Numbered from the stretch's first letter, positions 16,975 to 26,664 are shown. The stretch: DNA of 64,000 nucleotides from Chloroflexota bacterium (GCA_013112575.1 JABFGG010000006.1:62001-126000); one strand, 5' to 3'. The notes: generated by a model from the letters alone, not told the origin. A program made the numbers and translations.

Positions 16975-17772
16975 ATGAAAAAACCACTTTGGATTTCGGT
17001 AAGTATACTTCTCATAGCTTTTATTTTAGGTGCATGCGGTACACAAAACAACGCTGACCCAAGCACAAACTCATCTAACGACACGGACACGGGCATGATG
17101 AACAATGAAGGGATGATGCGCTTCCATATGGCAACCATTCCAGATCCCTATGCAGGCTTAGAAAACCCGATCCCCCCTGACGAAGAGTCAATTGCGCGTG
17201 GGCAAGATATTTATGCGGTCAATTGTGCAACCTGTCATGGAGACGGCGGCATGGGCGATGGCCCGGCAGGCGCAGCCTTGGATCCTCCGCCTGCCCCGGT
17301 TGCACACACCAGTCAGATGATGAGCGATGCTTATATGTTTTGGCGCATCTCCGAAGGTGGCCGCGACTTTGGTACTACAATGATCTCTTTCGCGGGCACA
17401 CTTACAGAACAGGACCGTTGGGATGTGGTTAACTACATCCGAGCTCTTGGCAGCAACGAAGTCATGCCCATTGAACAATTTGGAGGTCAAGTTAATGATC
17501 CAGCAATTCAAGCAACCCAACAAGCTGAGATGTTATCTGCTGCAGTAACTCAAGAGATTCTCACTCAGGAAGAAGCTGACTTTTTTGCTACCATGCACCC
17601 CACGATCGATGAATTCATTCAAAATAACCGTGCTGAACTCAGCGATACAAATAAACCCATAATGGAAAGTGGGTTGGACGCAATGATCGCACAAAGCATC
17701 ATCACAGACGAAGAGGGTAGCCAATTCCTGGATATCCACAACCGGCTTCTAGATGCAGGCCTGATGCGATAA
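16975..17772 (+). CDS. Cytochrome c lipoprotein
   Basis: The ATG at 16975 (MKKPLWISVS), after AAGGAA, gives a lipoprotein signal (FILGACGTQ) followed by a low-complexity linker and a mono-haem cytochrome c domain: haem-binding CATCH near residue 80 and a Met-ligand candidate in TTMISFAGTLTEQDRWDVVNYIRAL. The last ~100 residues are an extra helical acidic region of unknown role. It should sit on the outer face of the membrane and exchange electrons with the upstream redox proteins or with nitrite reductase (nirK near 32 kb). Confidence 0.85.
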   Translation: MKKPLWISVSILLIAFILGACGTQNNADPSTNSSNDTDTGMMNNEGMMRFHMATIPDPYAGLENPIPPDEESIARGQDIYAVNCATCHGDGGMGDGPAGAALDPPPAPVAHTSQMMSDAYMFWRISEGGRDFGTTMISFAGTLTEQDRWDVVNYIRALGSNEVMPIEQFGGQVNDPAIQATQQAEMLSAAVTQEILTQEEADFFATMHPTIDEFIQNNRAELSDTNKPIMESGLDAMIAQSIITDEEGSQFLDIHNRLLDAGLMR

Positions 17773-18044
17773 TAATTTTGGGAGGCAGTAATTGTATACA
17801 GATTAGAGTGGCTCTGCCCCAATCGTCCGGAATTCGTCTCCAATAATCAGGGAACGTTTTCTAAATCCAAACACCTACTTTACTTTGTCAAAGGTAAAAA
17901 CCTGTTGCGTAAAAATGCCTACTGAGAAAGATGTTGAGATTGCCAACCTTGATAAAGTTTAAAGGGTTATATCAAATCTCACTCAACGAATTGTAGTGCT
18001 GGAAGGCAAAACACTAGATTTGTGTTTGATACTCATCTTCCTGT
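17773..18044 (+). other. Intergenic, possible decayed coding sequence
   Basis: A short frame MPTEKDVEIANLDKV followed after a stop by VISNLTQRIVVLEGKTL reads like a broken coiled-coil protein, but the evidence is thin. Nothing else is seen before the duplicated terminator block. Confidence 0.35.
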
Positions 18045-18240
18045 TTAAGCTCTCCAGAACAGGATAAAACGACAGGAAGATAAAGAGCGCACAATACTTT
18101 GTGCGCTCTTTTTGAAAATGAAATTATCATTTACATCTTCGTTGAACTCAACAACCTTTCTTGGTCATGGGATCAATGAATTCTCTGTTGATGGTCATTC
18201 GCAATTGTGCTAACGATTACCTCCACAGCGTTGAAATGCT
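18045..18240 (+). repeat. Duplicated intergenic block, copy 2, with terminator
   Basis: Same order of elements as at 15145-15345, including CTCTCCAGAACAGGATAAAA and the hairpin GAGCGCACAA-TAC-TTTGTGCGCTCTTTTT (about 18085-18112). No gene now precedes it within 270 bp, so its original upstream gene may have been lost. Confidence 0.8.
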
Positions 18241-18429
18241 GGTAGGTTTTTATCATTCGATGATTTCTGCAAGGCTTCGTCACCATTAATGGCAAAAGCA
18301 AAAAAAGGGTAAGCTTCTAGGATAGCCAAGGCCAGGTAGCATCATTCTTAATTCTTGCTGATGAACAGGGTTTCAGGTACAGTAGGATTGGAGACAGCTC
18401 CTCCCAATAACCCAGGATGATATATAGCA

Positions 18430-19725
18430 ATGCCTGATTCAACAAAAACTCTACAGCGAGAACTCCATGTGATCACCGAAGTATCCAAAGCTTTGACTTC
18501 TGCTCTTGAGTTGTCCGAACTTCTCAAGCAGGTAATGGGGCGAATCGAGGATTTGTTGGAGCCTACCGAATTCGGTGTTGTCGTTCTGTGGGATTCTTTG
18601 GAGGGAAGACTCCGTCCTACGGCAGCATGTGGAAAACGGCCCATGGATCTAGCCGCCCTATTTGAAATGCGTCTATTACCTGGGGAGTCCATTACTGGAA
18701 AGACCTACTCCACTAGAAAGATGATCTTCCTGAAATCTCAAGAGGTAGTAGAGCGAGAAAGTACAAACTTGAGTACCAGCAATCGAGATCTGTTGACCCA
18801 AGTCCTTGGGCCAGAGTCACAATTGAGTAGCGTAATTGCCGCACCACTTTTAGTTGGGCAGAATAACTATGGTGTGTTACTTCTTGCCTCGCTACATGTC
18901 GAGTCCTCCTTTTCGGAAAGAGAACTACAAATTGTTCGAATCCTGGCAGACCTGATTGCGCTGGCGATACATCGATCCCAATTAGAATTAGAGATGGCTG
19001 CTGCCCGCGAGGAAGAGCAAGTAGACCGTATGAGAGCAGAAGCGCTTGCAACCCTGTCCCACGAATTGCGCACGCCCCTTTCAGCCATTAAAGGATATTC
19101 CACAGCATTGCTCTTGGAGGATATTAATTGGCCTGAGGATAAGCGGCTAGAGTTCCTGAAGTTAGTAGACGCTGAAACGGATCATCTTGAAACGATGATC
19201 ACCGATATCCTCGATTCTGCACTGATCGACGTGGGTCAACTTGCCCTGGAGTTACAGCCCGTTCGTCTCGAGCATCTGACTAGAGAAGTGTGCGACGAAA
19301 TGCGCAGACAAACAGAGAGCCATAAGATCATTTCCGATTTTCCTTCATCCTTTCCAATAGTCGATGTTGACCCTCGCCGTATAAAGCAAGTCATGCGCAA
19401 TATCGTGGATAATTCCATTAAATATTCTCCTAAAGGCGGTCTCATCGTGGTGCGCGGAGAAGAACGCAAAAATGATATTGTGATCGGCATTTCTGATCAA
19501 GGTGTGGGCATCTCTCCGGAAGATCTGATCCCGCTGTTCGAAAAATACTTTCGCGTGAAATCCCCTACGGGAGCGTACGTTGCCGGCACAGGTTTGGGTT
19601 TGCCTGTTGCCCGTTCTATCGTGGAGGCACATGGTGGACGTATCTGGGCGGAAAGCAGGGTGGGGGAGGGGACATCCCTGTATTTTTCAATACCGTGTTC
19701 TGGCCTCAGTGCTGAGTTAAAATGA
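18430..19725 (+). CDS. GAF-domain sensor histidine kinase
   Basis: 431 aa, soluble. An N-terminal GAF domain (about 20-180) precedes a HisKA dimerisation domain with phosphorylated His in LSHELRTPLSAIKGYS (~212) and a HATPase domain with N box NIVDNSIKYSPKGG, G1 DQGVGISPEDL and G2 GTGLGLPVARSI. No TM helix is seen, so it senses an internal signal through GAF (often NO, oxygen, haem or a small ligand in this fold). It is paired with the OmpR-type regulator 9 bases downstream. Confidence 0.92.
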   Translation: MPDSTKTLQRELHVITEVSKALTSALELSELLKQVMGRIEDLLEPTEFGVVVLWDSLEGRLRPTAACGKRPMDLAALFEMRLLPGESITGKTYSTRKMIFLKSQEVVERESTNLSTSNRDLLTQVLGPESQLSSVIAAPLLVGQNNYGVLLLASLHVESSFSERELQIVRILADLIALAIHRSQLELEMAAAREEEQVDRMRAEALATLSHELRTPLSAIKGYSTALLLEDINWPEDKRLEFLKLVDAETDHLETMITDILDSALIDVGQLALELQPVRLEHLTREVCDEMRRQTESHKIISDFPSSFPIVDVDPRRIKQVMRNIVDNSIKYSPKGGLIVVRGEERKNDIVIGISDQGVGISPEDLIPLFEKYFRVKSPTGAYVAGTGLGLPVARSIVEAHGGRIWAESRVGEGTSLYFSIPCSGLSAELK

Positions 19726-19734
19726 GCTAATCGC

Positions 19735-20451
19735 ATGACACCAAATACAGAAATATCTGACGCTCGAATACTTGTGGTTGATGATGAGCCTAAACTTCAA
19801 AGGCTGGTGCGTGAAGTCTTAATAGCTAGTGGCTACACGGTGCTCGCTGCGAATACTGGTGCAAAGGCTATCGAGATGATCGCAGTTCAGAACCCTGACC
19901 TGGTTTTGTTGGATATCGTTTTAGCAGATGGCGTAGATGGCTATGAGGTCGCTCGGCAGACACGCGGTTTTTCTGATGTGCCTATAATTATGTTGACGGC
20001 AAAAGCGCGAGAATCAGATTTGATCAAAGGCTTTGATACAGGGGCTGATGATTACTTGACTAAACCATTCAGTGCCAAAGAACTATTGGTTCGTATTCGG
20101 GCCGTGCTATCACGCGCAAGAACAGCTGCTGCAGATATAGGCAATGCCGAAATCCATTGCGGGTCACTTCATATCGATCTTGCCCGGCGACTGGTTACGC
20201 GTGAGGGAGCGGAGCTTCAACTAACAAGGACGGAATTCGAATTACTGTGCGAACTCGCTGACCATTCCAACCAAGTTGTCCAGCACGAACAACTCCTCTC
20301 CGCTGTTTGGGGACCTGAATATCGAGACGATATTGATTATTTGCGATCCTACATTCGCTATCTACGCAAAAAGATCGAAGCCAATCCCGCTGAGCCAGAA
20401 TATATCGTCACATATCAGGGAGTCGGGTACATGCTAGCGTGTCCGGATTAG
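19735..20451 (+). CDS. OmpR/PhoB-family response regulator
   Basis: 238 aa. Receiver domain with acidic pocket VVDDEP, phospho-acceptor Asp in VLLDIVLADG and Lys in MLTAKARESD; C-terminal winged-helix DNA-binding domain ending YIVTYQGVGYMLACPD. Cognate kinase is directly upstream. A rho-independent terminator follows, isolating this pair as one unit; the next gene, glutamate dehydrogenase, is a candidate target. Confidence 0.92.
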   Translation: MTPNTEISDARILVVDDEPKLQRLVREVLIASGYTVLAANTGAKAIEMIAVQNPDLVLLDIVLADGVDGYEVARQTRGFSDVPIIMLTAKARESDLIKGFDTGADDYLTKPFSAKELLVRIRAVLSRARTAAADIGNAEIHCGSLHIDLARRLVTREGAELQLTRTEFELLCELADHSNQVVQHEQLLSAVWGPEYRDDIDYLRSYIRYLRKKIEANPAEPEYIVTYQGVGYMLACPD

Positions 20452-20489
20452 TTACAACGATCCATTAGCACCCAGCAATAATATAAGTG

Positions 20490-20520
20490 AAAAAGACTGC
20501 GTAACTTACGCAGTCTTTTT
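20490..20520 (+). terminator. Rho-independent terminator of kinase/regulator operon
   Basis: AAAAAGACTGCGTAACTTACGCAGTCTTTTT: 12-bp stem including A/T flanks, with a T-run. Confidence 0.85.
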
Positions 20521-20619
20521 CATGGGATTTTCATCCCCATAACTAGAATTTCTATGAGTTTTTCATGACCTACGTGCTACAGTGCCAAAGTGTGAAACTG
20601 CTGAAGCAAGGATATCGGT

Positions 20620-21930
20620 ATGGCAATAAAGGCACAACCCCTCTCAAATGATATCGCTCAATCAGGCTCTAATCAAAGCAGCATGCTTGTTGCAGCAATG
20701 GCGCAACTGGAGAATGCATTTGAGTGGTTGGAGTTGGAGGAAGGCGTACGGGAGATCATTCGCCAATCTGAACGCGAGTTGACTGTTTCTATTCCCATTC
20801 AACGTGACGATGGGAGAATCAATGTATTTACCGGATACAGAGTGCAACATTCGTCGGCACGGGGACCTTGTAAAGGTGGCATTCGGTACCATGTGAATGT
20901 TGATCTTGATGAAGTTCGCGCCCTTGCTTTGCTGATGAGCTTAAAATCTGCAGTTGCAAGGCTGCCATTTGGAGGTGCGAAAGGTGGTATAGCAGTCGAT
21001 CCTACCAGCCTTTCTGCCGCAGAGCTAGAACGCCTCACACGACGCTATGCTGCAATGATTCGTCCGATCCTGGGAGCCAAACGCGACATCCCAGCACCAG
21101 ATGTAAATACCAATCCCCAAACGATGGCCTGGTTGATGGATACGCTGGCGATGTTTCAAGGTCATAACTTACCGGAAATCACCACTGGCAAACCGCTCAG
21201 CCTGGGGGGCAGCCATGGACGCACAGAAGCCACGGGACGAGGTGTGGCGATCGCAACTATTGAAATACTGAAGAGACTTGGGCGAAATCCAAAAGGAACT
21301 GAGATTGCGATCCAGGGATTTGGAAATGTGGGATCCCATGCCGCGTCGATTCTCTCGGAAGAATTTCAGTGCAAGATTGTAGCGATCAGCGATGAAAGTG
21401 GGGGGATTTATAGTCAGAGCGGTCTGGATGTTACAAAAATCGTACAACAATTCAAGGCCCACCCAGGTTTGCTGCTTTCAGATTATCAAATTGACGGGTT
21501 TGACCGGATCAGCAATGATGAGCTATTGGTGCTTGATGTGGACGTGCTCATTCCGGCGGCTATGGAAGACCAGATCACTGTACGAAATGCAGATCAAATT
21601 GTGGCACAGATCATCGTTGAGGGAGCCAATGGCCCCACCACTCTGGAGGCGGACCGTATCTTGCGGGAACGCAGCGTGCATGTGGTGCCGGATGTTCTGG
21701 CAAATGCTGGCGGGGTGATCTGTTCGTATTTTGAATGGGTGCAGGATCGACAGATGTATTTTTGGGATCTTGAGGAGGTTCGTAGCAAGCTTCTCATGGC
21801 GATGCAAAAGGCATTTGAGGAAGTCTGGGCGATGGCAGATGAAAACAAACTTGATATGCGAACAGCTGCTTATTCACTTGCTGTACAGCGAGTCGCGGAG
21901 GCGATTCAACAACGCGGCTTATTTCCGTAA
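20620..21930 (+). CDS. gdhA: Glutamate dehydrogenase
   Basis: 436 aa hexameric-type Glu dehydrogenase interconverting glutamate and 2-oxoglutarate plus ammonia. Visible motifs: PCKGGIRYHVNVDLDEVRAL, the catalytic-Lys region LPFGGAKGGI (~125), dinucleotide fold IQGFGNVGSHAA (~228) and EGANGPTTLEAD. Full length for the family; the ATG with AGCAAGGA upstream is the likely start. It is followed 30 bp later by an unknown gene, probably co-transcribed. Confidence 0.93.
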   Translation: MAIKAQPLSNDIAQSGSNQSSMLVAAMAQLENAFEWLELEEGVREIIRQSERELTVSIPIQRDDGRINVFTGYRVQHSSARGPCKGGIRYHVNVDLDEVRALALLMSLKSAVARLPFGGAKGGIAVDPTSLSAAELERLTRRYAAMIRPILGAKRDIPAPDVNTNPQTMAWLMDTLAMFQGHNLPEITTGKPLSLGGSHGRTEATGRGVAIATIEILKRLGRNPKGTEIAIQGFGNVGSHAASILSEEFQCKIVAISDESGGIYSQSGLDVTKIVQQFKAHPGLLLSDYQIDGFDRISNDELLVLDVDVLIPAAMEDQITVRNADQIVAQIIVEGANGPTTLEADRILRERSVHVVPDVLANAGGVICSYFEWVQDRQMYFWDLEEVRSKLLMAMQKAFEEVWAMADENKLDMRTAAYSLAVQRVAEAIQQRGLFP

Positions 21931-21960
21931 ACTAACTGGACAATTTTAGAGGCAAAAAAC

Positions 21961-22518
21961 ATGACTACAATAAAAGCAGATAAAAAAGGCAAATCGAAAT
22001 GCGCGGGCGAGAATATCCTTGAAATGGCAGAATTGGCTGAGGGCATCATTGAAGATGCCGTTCAGCTCGCAAATACTCGCCAAAACATTTCGCTTGAAGA
22101 TGAGAAAATAGATACCTTGCTAGACCGGCGCGAATATCTGGGCACATTCCGCTATGGACTTGCAAAAGGGATTACTGAAGCACTTGTTGAAAATGATGCA
22201 GGTGTTGTTGCAGTATACAGCTTTGAGCCCAATGCAAACCCAGACGCGGAAACTGAAGATTATTTGTCCTTGGACGGCAATGTTGACATGATCGCACTTG
22301 TGGAAAAGAGATCAGCTGGATTAGTTGCCTTCACTGATTCGTTGGATCGCGCATTGACGGAGCGGATCAATGAATTTTCCACACCTGTGTATGCAAAATG
22401 TAGTTCGCTTCTTGATGTTAAATTTGTCACACAGGAAGATGTCGACGAGGGGAGAGGCTTTGCTGTATTGCTACAGTCATTATTCTCGCCACCGATGAGG
22501 ATTTGGCAGCGGGAATAG
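21961..22518 (+). CDS. Unknown protein, probably frameshifted near its 3' end
   Basis: The open frame gives 185 aa, acidic and soluble, with a run LDRREYLGTFRYGLAKGITEALVENDAGVVAVYSFEPN; family not recognised. After about position 22450 the frame-0 ending (LLQSLFSPPMRIWQRE) looks unnatural, while another frame reads ATVIILATDEDLAAGIAVLL...QREG to a TGA at 22581. A partial paralogue at 28.8-29.0 kb has DLAAGIAVLLMEG in frame with the shared core, so the true C-terminus is probably in that frame and one base was lost or gained. It follows gdhA closely. Confidence 0.7.
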   Translation: MTTIKADKKGKSKCAGENILEMAELAEGIIEDAVQLANTRQNISLEDEKIDTLLDRREYLGTFRYGLAKGITEALVENDAGVVAVYSFEPNANPDAETEDYLSLDGNVDMIALVEKRSAGLVAFTDSLDRALTERINEFSTPVYAKCSSLLDVKFVTQEDVDEGRGFAVLLQSLFSPPMRIWQRE

Positions 22519-22583
22519 CTGTACTCCTAATGGAGGGGCCTGGCTTTTTTGTATTGCCAGCGCCTCTCCAGAGAGAAGGTTGA

Positions 22584-23099
22584 ATAATTATTGGAAAATC
22601 TGAGGGCGATCTTTCAGAGTTGCTGTGTACCTGAGTGGATCGCTTTCCACAATTTGGACATAGGCCGGCTTCATACGTGAAGACGGCCTATATGCCAATC
22701 TGATTATCTTACTTGTGAGTTCTGTTATTTTTAATCTGGGCAACAAGATGGGGAAAGCGGGAGAACCACTATACCCGGGTAACTCCACCATCATCAAGGA
22801 AGTGTTGGGGTTTCGTTAGTTCTCTTTGAGCGGTCTGACTCGGCCGCAGGCCAATGGTCTCTCGTTTGCCTGGCTTATAATCTGAAACGGCTGTATCTTT
22901 GCAGATGGGTTAGCGGGGACGTCGTGACCCCCTGCCCGATGCCCAAAAACGGGACGTAAAATAGTATTTAATTCATGATTTTTTACTGAGAGGCGTTACC
23001 AATGGCTCGTTTTGATTTTTTGAATTCGACATTTATCTGTTAATATGCAGTTAGAGACTATTTCTCCGACAGCCTACGAGTGACTTACAATTCCTTCAA
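22584..23099 (+). other. Intergenic region with imperfect hairpin
   Basis: About 515 bp with no supported gene. TAGGCCGGCTTCATACGTGAAGACGGCCTA (22661-22690) can form a 13-bp stem with one mismatch. A GC-richer stretch around 22910-22960 with no coding signal precedes the histidine kinase. Confidence 0.5.
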
Positions 23100-24890
23100 A
23101 TGAGAAACTCAATCATACATAGAGCGGCGCTACACATAAGTTTGATTTACATGGCCGTTGCTGCCCTCTGGGTTCTTTTTTCTGATTACTTGTTGGCAAC
23201 ACTCCTTCCCGATCTGGAGCAATTAACAGGCTGGCAAACGCTCAAAGGGTGGGGCTTTGTCATCGTTACTACATTGCTCATCTATTATTTGCTGCGTCAG
23301 GAATTGCTGCGCCACGAACAGACAGAGGTTGCCTTAGAAGCAACCCAACGACGCTTGTCCACGCTGATGGCTAATTTACCGGGCATGGCTTACCGCTCAC
23401 GAAATGACCGGGACTGGACAATGACCTTTGTTAGTGAAGGCTGTGCTGCCTTAACTGGCTACCAACCTGAAGATCTGATCGACAATAAAACAATTGCCTG
23501 GGCGCAGCTGATCCATCCCTCCGAGCGAGATGAGATATGGACCCAGGTGCAGCATGCTTTGCAAGCGGGGGATCCCTTTCGCCTGACTTATCGTATTACA
23601 ACGGCCGTTCGCCAGGAAAAGTGGGTCTGGGAACAAGGACAAGGAGTATATTCAGAGGAAGGGGTGCTGCAAGCTGTAGAAGGGTTTATTACCGACGTCA
23701 CTGATCGCGTGATGACTCAACAATTGCTGGAACAACGTGTGGCCGAGCGAACCGATGAACTAACAACACTACGGGAAGTGTCGTCCAGTATTATCTCCAC
23801 GCTCGATCTGGAGCCGCTTTTACTATTGATTCTGGATCAGTTAAAAAAAGTGGTCGATTACAGCGGCGCAGCTATCCAGATATTAGAGCATGATGTCATG
23901 GTCATGCGCGCCAGCCGCCGCCCAGATACGCTAGCGGCCAGAGTAAAGGTCAATTATGAACCGGCACGCATCGCCACTATTCAAAAAATGATCGAGACGC
24001 AGCAGCCGGTTTACATAGACGATCTGCGCCAGGAAGGGGCGTTGGCTGAGGCGTATGAGTCAGCAAGTGGTGCATCACTAGACAAGACATTCCCTTATAT
24101 TCGTTCCTGGATGGGCGTGCCGCTCATCATACATGGCCGGGTATTGGGCATGTTGAGCCTGGCCCATATTAGGGTTGGTTATTATGAAAAAAAAGATGCG
24201 CAGTTAGCCCAGGCATTTACCAATCAGGCGGCCATCGCCATACATAATGCCGAATTGCATCAGCAGGTACAGACAATGGCCGTTGCCGCTGAACGCAGCC
24301 GCATCGCCCGAGAATTACACGACTCCGTGACGCAGGCTATCTATAGCGTCACCCTCTATGCCGACGCCACCCGCCTGGCCCTAAAAGATGGAGAATTAGA
24401 TATTGTATCTGAGAATCTTAATGAACTGCGGGCGATGGCCCGTGAAGCGATGCTCGATATGCGGCTGCTTATTTTTGAGTTACGACCGCCTGTATTAGAG
24501 GAAGAAGGGTTGGTGACTGCCCTGCAAACGCGCCTGGATGCAGTTGAAGCCCGTTCTGGCGTCCAAGCCGATTTACAGGTGCATGGTGAAAGACGCTTAC
24601 CGCTGCCGCTGGAGACAGAACTGTATCGCATCGCCCAGGAAGCTCTAACGAACGTGGTCAAACATGCCCGCGCCAGACAGGTCAACGTCTCATTGCGCGT
24701 TGATACGGCTCAGATACGTCTGGAAATACAAGATGATGGCGTAGGCTTTGATACGGCTGTTGGTTATAGTGGCGGCATGGGTCTGCGTGGCATCCAGGAA
24801 CGGGTAGAGAAAATTGGCGGCCACTTGCTTGTCCAGAGCACACCTGGGCAGGGTACAATACTGCGTATCACTGTAAACAGTAAACAGTGA
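23100..24890 (+). CDS. Membrane PAS-GAF histidine kinase, NarX/LiaS (HisKA_3) type
   Basis: 596 aa. Two N-terminal TM helices (~13-33, ~48-66), a PAS_3 domain (SEGCAALTGYQPEDLI ... WVWEQGQGVY), a coiled coil, a GAF domain (~225-385), then a HisKA_3 phospho-acceptor helix IARELHDSVTQAIYSVTLYA (~400) and a HATPase domain (QEALTNVVKHARA, DDGVGFD, GMGLRGIQERV). This architecture partners LuxR-type regulators, one of which follows. The extracytoplasmic loop is short, so sensing is probably by PAS/GAF. Confidence 0.93.
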   Translation: MRNSIIHRAALHISLIYMAVAALWVLFSDYLLATLLPDLEQLTGWQTLKGWGFVIVTTLLIYYLLRQELLRHEQTEVALEATQRRLSTLMANLPGMAYRSRNDRDWTMTFVSEGCAALTGYQPEDLIDNKTIAWAQLIHPSERDEIWTQVQHALQAGDPFRLTYRITTAVRQEKWVWEQGQGVYSEEGVLQAVEGFITDVTDRVMTQQLLEQRVAERTDELTTLREVSSSIISTLDLEPLLLLILDQLKKVVDYSGAAIQILEHDVMVMRASRRPDTLAARVKVNYEPARIATIQKMIETQQPVYIDDLRQEGALAEAYESASGASLDKTFPYIRSWMGVPLIIHGRVLGMLSLAHIRVGYYEKKDAQLAQAFTNQAAIAIHNAELHQQVQTMAVAAERSRIARELHDSVTQAIYSVTLYADATRLALKDGELDIVSENLNELRAMAREAMLDMRLLIFELRPPVLEEEGLVTALQTRLDAVEARSGVQADLQVHGERRLPLPLETELYRIAQEALTNVVKHARARQVNVSLRVDTAQIRLEIQDDGVGFDTAVGYSGGMGLRGIQERVEKIGGHLLVQSTPGQGTILRITVNSKQ

Positions 24891-24924
24891 GCACTGTTCA
24901 GAAATCAGTGCAGAAGGTAAAAGA

Positions 24925-25614
24925 GTGACCCAAATACCCATTCGGATTTTGATCGTAGACGACCACGGCATTGTCCGTAAAGGTACCCGCGCTTTATTAG
25001 ATCGGATACCCGATTTTGCCGTCGTGGGTGAAGCCAGCGATGGGAAGGAAGCGGTGGCTCAGGCAGAAAGCTTACAGCCGGACGTGATTTTGATGGACTT
25101 GATGATGCCGGAGATGGATGGGATTGAAGCCATTGGCCTGATTTCCACCAGCTGGCCTGACAGCCGCATCCTGGCGCTGACCAGCTTTGCCGCCGACGAC
25201 AAACTATTTCCAGCGATTAAAGCGGGGGCGTTGGGCTACATGTTGAAGGATGCCGATCCAGAAGATCTAATAGAGGCCATTCGCCAAATATATCGCGGCG
25301 AACCATCCCTGCATCCCAGCATTGCCCGCAAAGTGCTGCAAGAATTGAGCCGTCCTCCCACGCCGCCGCCAGCAGTCGGCCCAGATCCACTGACTGAGCG
25401 CGAGTTACAAGTGCTAAAACTGGTTGCTAAAGGGCTAACTAACCAACAAATGGCTGAGCAGCTCACGGTAGCTGAAGTGACCATCCGCACGCATATCAGC
25501 AATATATTGAGCAAGCTGCACCTGTCCAACCGCGTTCAGGCTACGTTATACGCCCTGCGCGAGGGACTGACTACATTGGAAAACGATGCTGATTCGGGTG
25601 TTGAGGAAGGATAG
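24925..25614 (+). CDS. NarL/LuxR-family response regulator
   Basis: 229 aa from a GTG start. Receiver with VDDHG, phospho-Asp in DVILMDLMMPEMDG and Lys in YMLKDADPEDL; C-terminal LuxR HTH (LTERELQVLKLVAKGLTNQQMA). Partner of the HisKA_3 kinase 34 bases upstream. A strong terminator follows at 25678. Confidence 0.93.
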   Translation: MTQIPIRILIVDDHGIVRKGTRALLDRIPDFAVVGEASDGKEAVAQAESLQPDVILMDLMMPEMDGIEAIGLISTSWPDSRILALTSFAADDKLFPAIKAGALGYMLKDADPEDLIEAIRQIYRGEPSLHPSIARKVLQELSRPPTPPPAVGPDPLTERELQVLKLVAKGLTNQQMAEQLTVAEVTIRTHISNILSKLHLSNRVQATLYALREGLTTLENDADSGVEEG

Positions 25615-25677
25615 ATAACTACCCCATTCCATTATAGTCCTAGTACAAATATTTTTTCCTTTCTCCACATTTGTTGA

Positions 25678-25740
25678 TAAAGACCGCCTTAGGCGGTCTT
25701 TATTGTTGGAGCTAAGATCAACATCTGGCCGACGACAAGC
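25678..25740 (+). terminator. Terminator plus conserved TTGTTG-CAACA-GCCGACGAC module, copy 1
   Basis: TAAAGACCGCCTTAGGCGGTCTTTA hairpin with T-rich tail, then TTGTTG-N9-TCAACA-N4-GGCCGACGACAAGC. Two further copies with the same order lie at 27449 and 28495. Confidence 0.85.
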
Positions 25741-25801
25741 GTTCTATACCCGAGTAAGCTTAGGACATGATGTTTACATTTGCAACAATAAGAGATAAAT
25801 A

Positions 25802-26182
25802 ATGAGCAGCAATAAGGTGCGGGTGCTGATCACAGACGATCAGTCAGCAGCGCGGCAAGGTCTTAAGGCATTACTGGCCCGTATTCAGGATATTGAAGTT
25901 GTGGGGGAAGCGACCAATGGACAGGAAGCGGTGGATTTAGCAGCAGTTTACCAGCCTGATGTAGTTCTGATGGATATAAAAATGCCCAAGATGGATGGTC
26001 TGGAAGCCACGCAGCGTATCAAGAGCAAATGCCCAGCAGTCAATGTCGTCATCTTAACGCTTCACTCTAAATACCGTCAACAAGCGTTGGCCGCCGGGGC
26101 CGATGCGTTTCTGTTGAAGGGCGGCAACACCGAATTATTATGGAATACTATGTTTCAAGCAAAAAGGAGATCAAAAACATGA
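25802..26182 (+). CDS. Receiver-only response regulator
   Basis: 126 aa: a complete CheY-like receiver (TDDQ, phospho-Asp in VVLMDIKMPKMDG, Lys in FLLKGG) with no output domain. The sequence is of the NarL receiver type, so it may be a truncated LuxR regulator or a phosphate shuttle. Its stop overlaps the start of the AhpD-like gene, an unusual coupling that suggests a shared redox-stress role. Confidence 0.85.
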   Translation: MSSNKVRVLITDDQSAARQGLKALLARIQDIEVVGEATNGQEAVDLAAVYQPDVVLMDIKMPKMDGLEATQRIKSKCPAVNVVILTLHSKYRQQALAAGADAFLLKGGNTELLWNTMFQAKRRSKT

Positions 26183-26523
26183 AAAATTATCCTGAGTATT
26201 ACGAACATCTGAAACAATATATGGGCAAGTTAGGTGCCGAGATTCCTGGCCCAATGGGCGCTTTCGGCCGTTTGCATCAGAATGCTGTGGCCGACAGCGT
26301 CTTGAGTGCCAAGGTAAAAGAGTTGATCGCCCTGGGCATTGCTATCACCGTGCGCTGTGACGGCTGTATTGCCTTCCACGTGCATGATTCCTTAAAAGCT
26401 GGCGCCGATCATCAAGAAATTATGGAGACCATTGGCGTGGCTGTGCTGATGGGCGGTGGCCCTTCAGTCATGTACGGCTGCGAAGCGCTAGAAGCGTTAG
26501 AGCAGTTTGAAGCTGAGGCATAG
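26179..26523 (+). CDS. AhpD-like/carboxymuconolactone decarboxylase family protein
   Basis: 114 aa. The CxxC redox motif with its downstream His is clear: TVRCDGCIAFHVHDSLKAG (C-D-G-C and H). In AhpD-type proteins these residues form a thiol peroxidase or disulfide reductase site. The start at 26179 (MKNYPEYYEH) has RBS AAGGAGA and overlaps the end of the receiver gene; the tracked start at 26140 lies inside that gene. A decayed copy is at 14452. A hairpin terminator follows. Confidence 0.9.
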   Translation: MKNYPEYYEHLKQYMGKLGAEIPGPMGAFGRLHQNAVADSVLSAKVKELIALGIAITVRCDGCIAFHVHDSLKAGADHQEIMETIGVAVLMGGGPSVMYGCEALEALEQFEAEA

Positions 26524-26605
26524 TCGCAGACCAGCAGGAAAGCCGGAAACGGTAGCAGAGCACTGGAAACAGAAGCAAAGCTTGCAAGCATCTAGCGATT
26601 TTCAA

Positions 26606-26634
26606 ATTGGTTCAATCTCCAAGATTGAACCAAT
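26606..26634 (+). terminator. 13-bp hairpin after AhpD gene
   Basis: ATTGGTTCAATCT-CCA-AGATTGAACCAAT, perfect 13-bp stem; short CTTATC tail, so terminator or operator. Confidence 0.65.
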
Positions 26635-26664
26635 CTTATCAACAACCATAAAGGAGATTGTAAA

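Noticed and set aside
22588-22797. 69-aa minus-strand ORF
   Set aside because: No ribosome site, no motif, and it spans an imperfect hairpin in an intergenic region.
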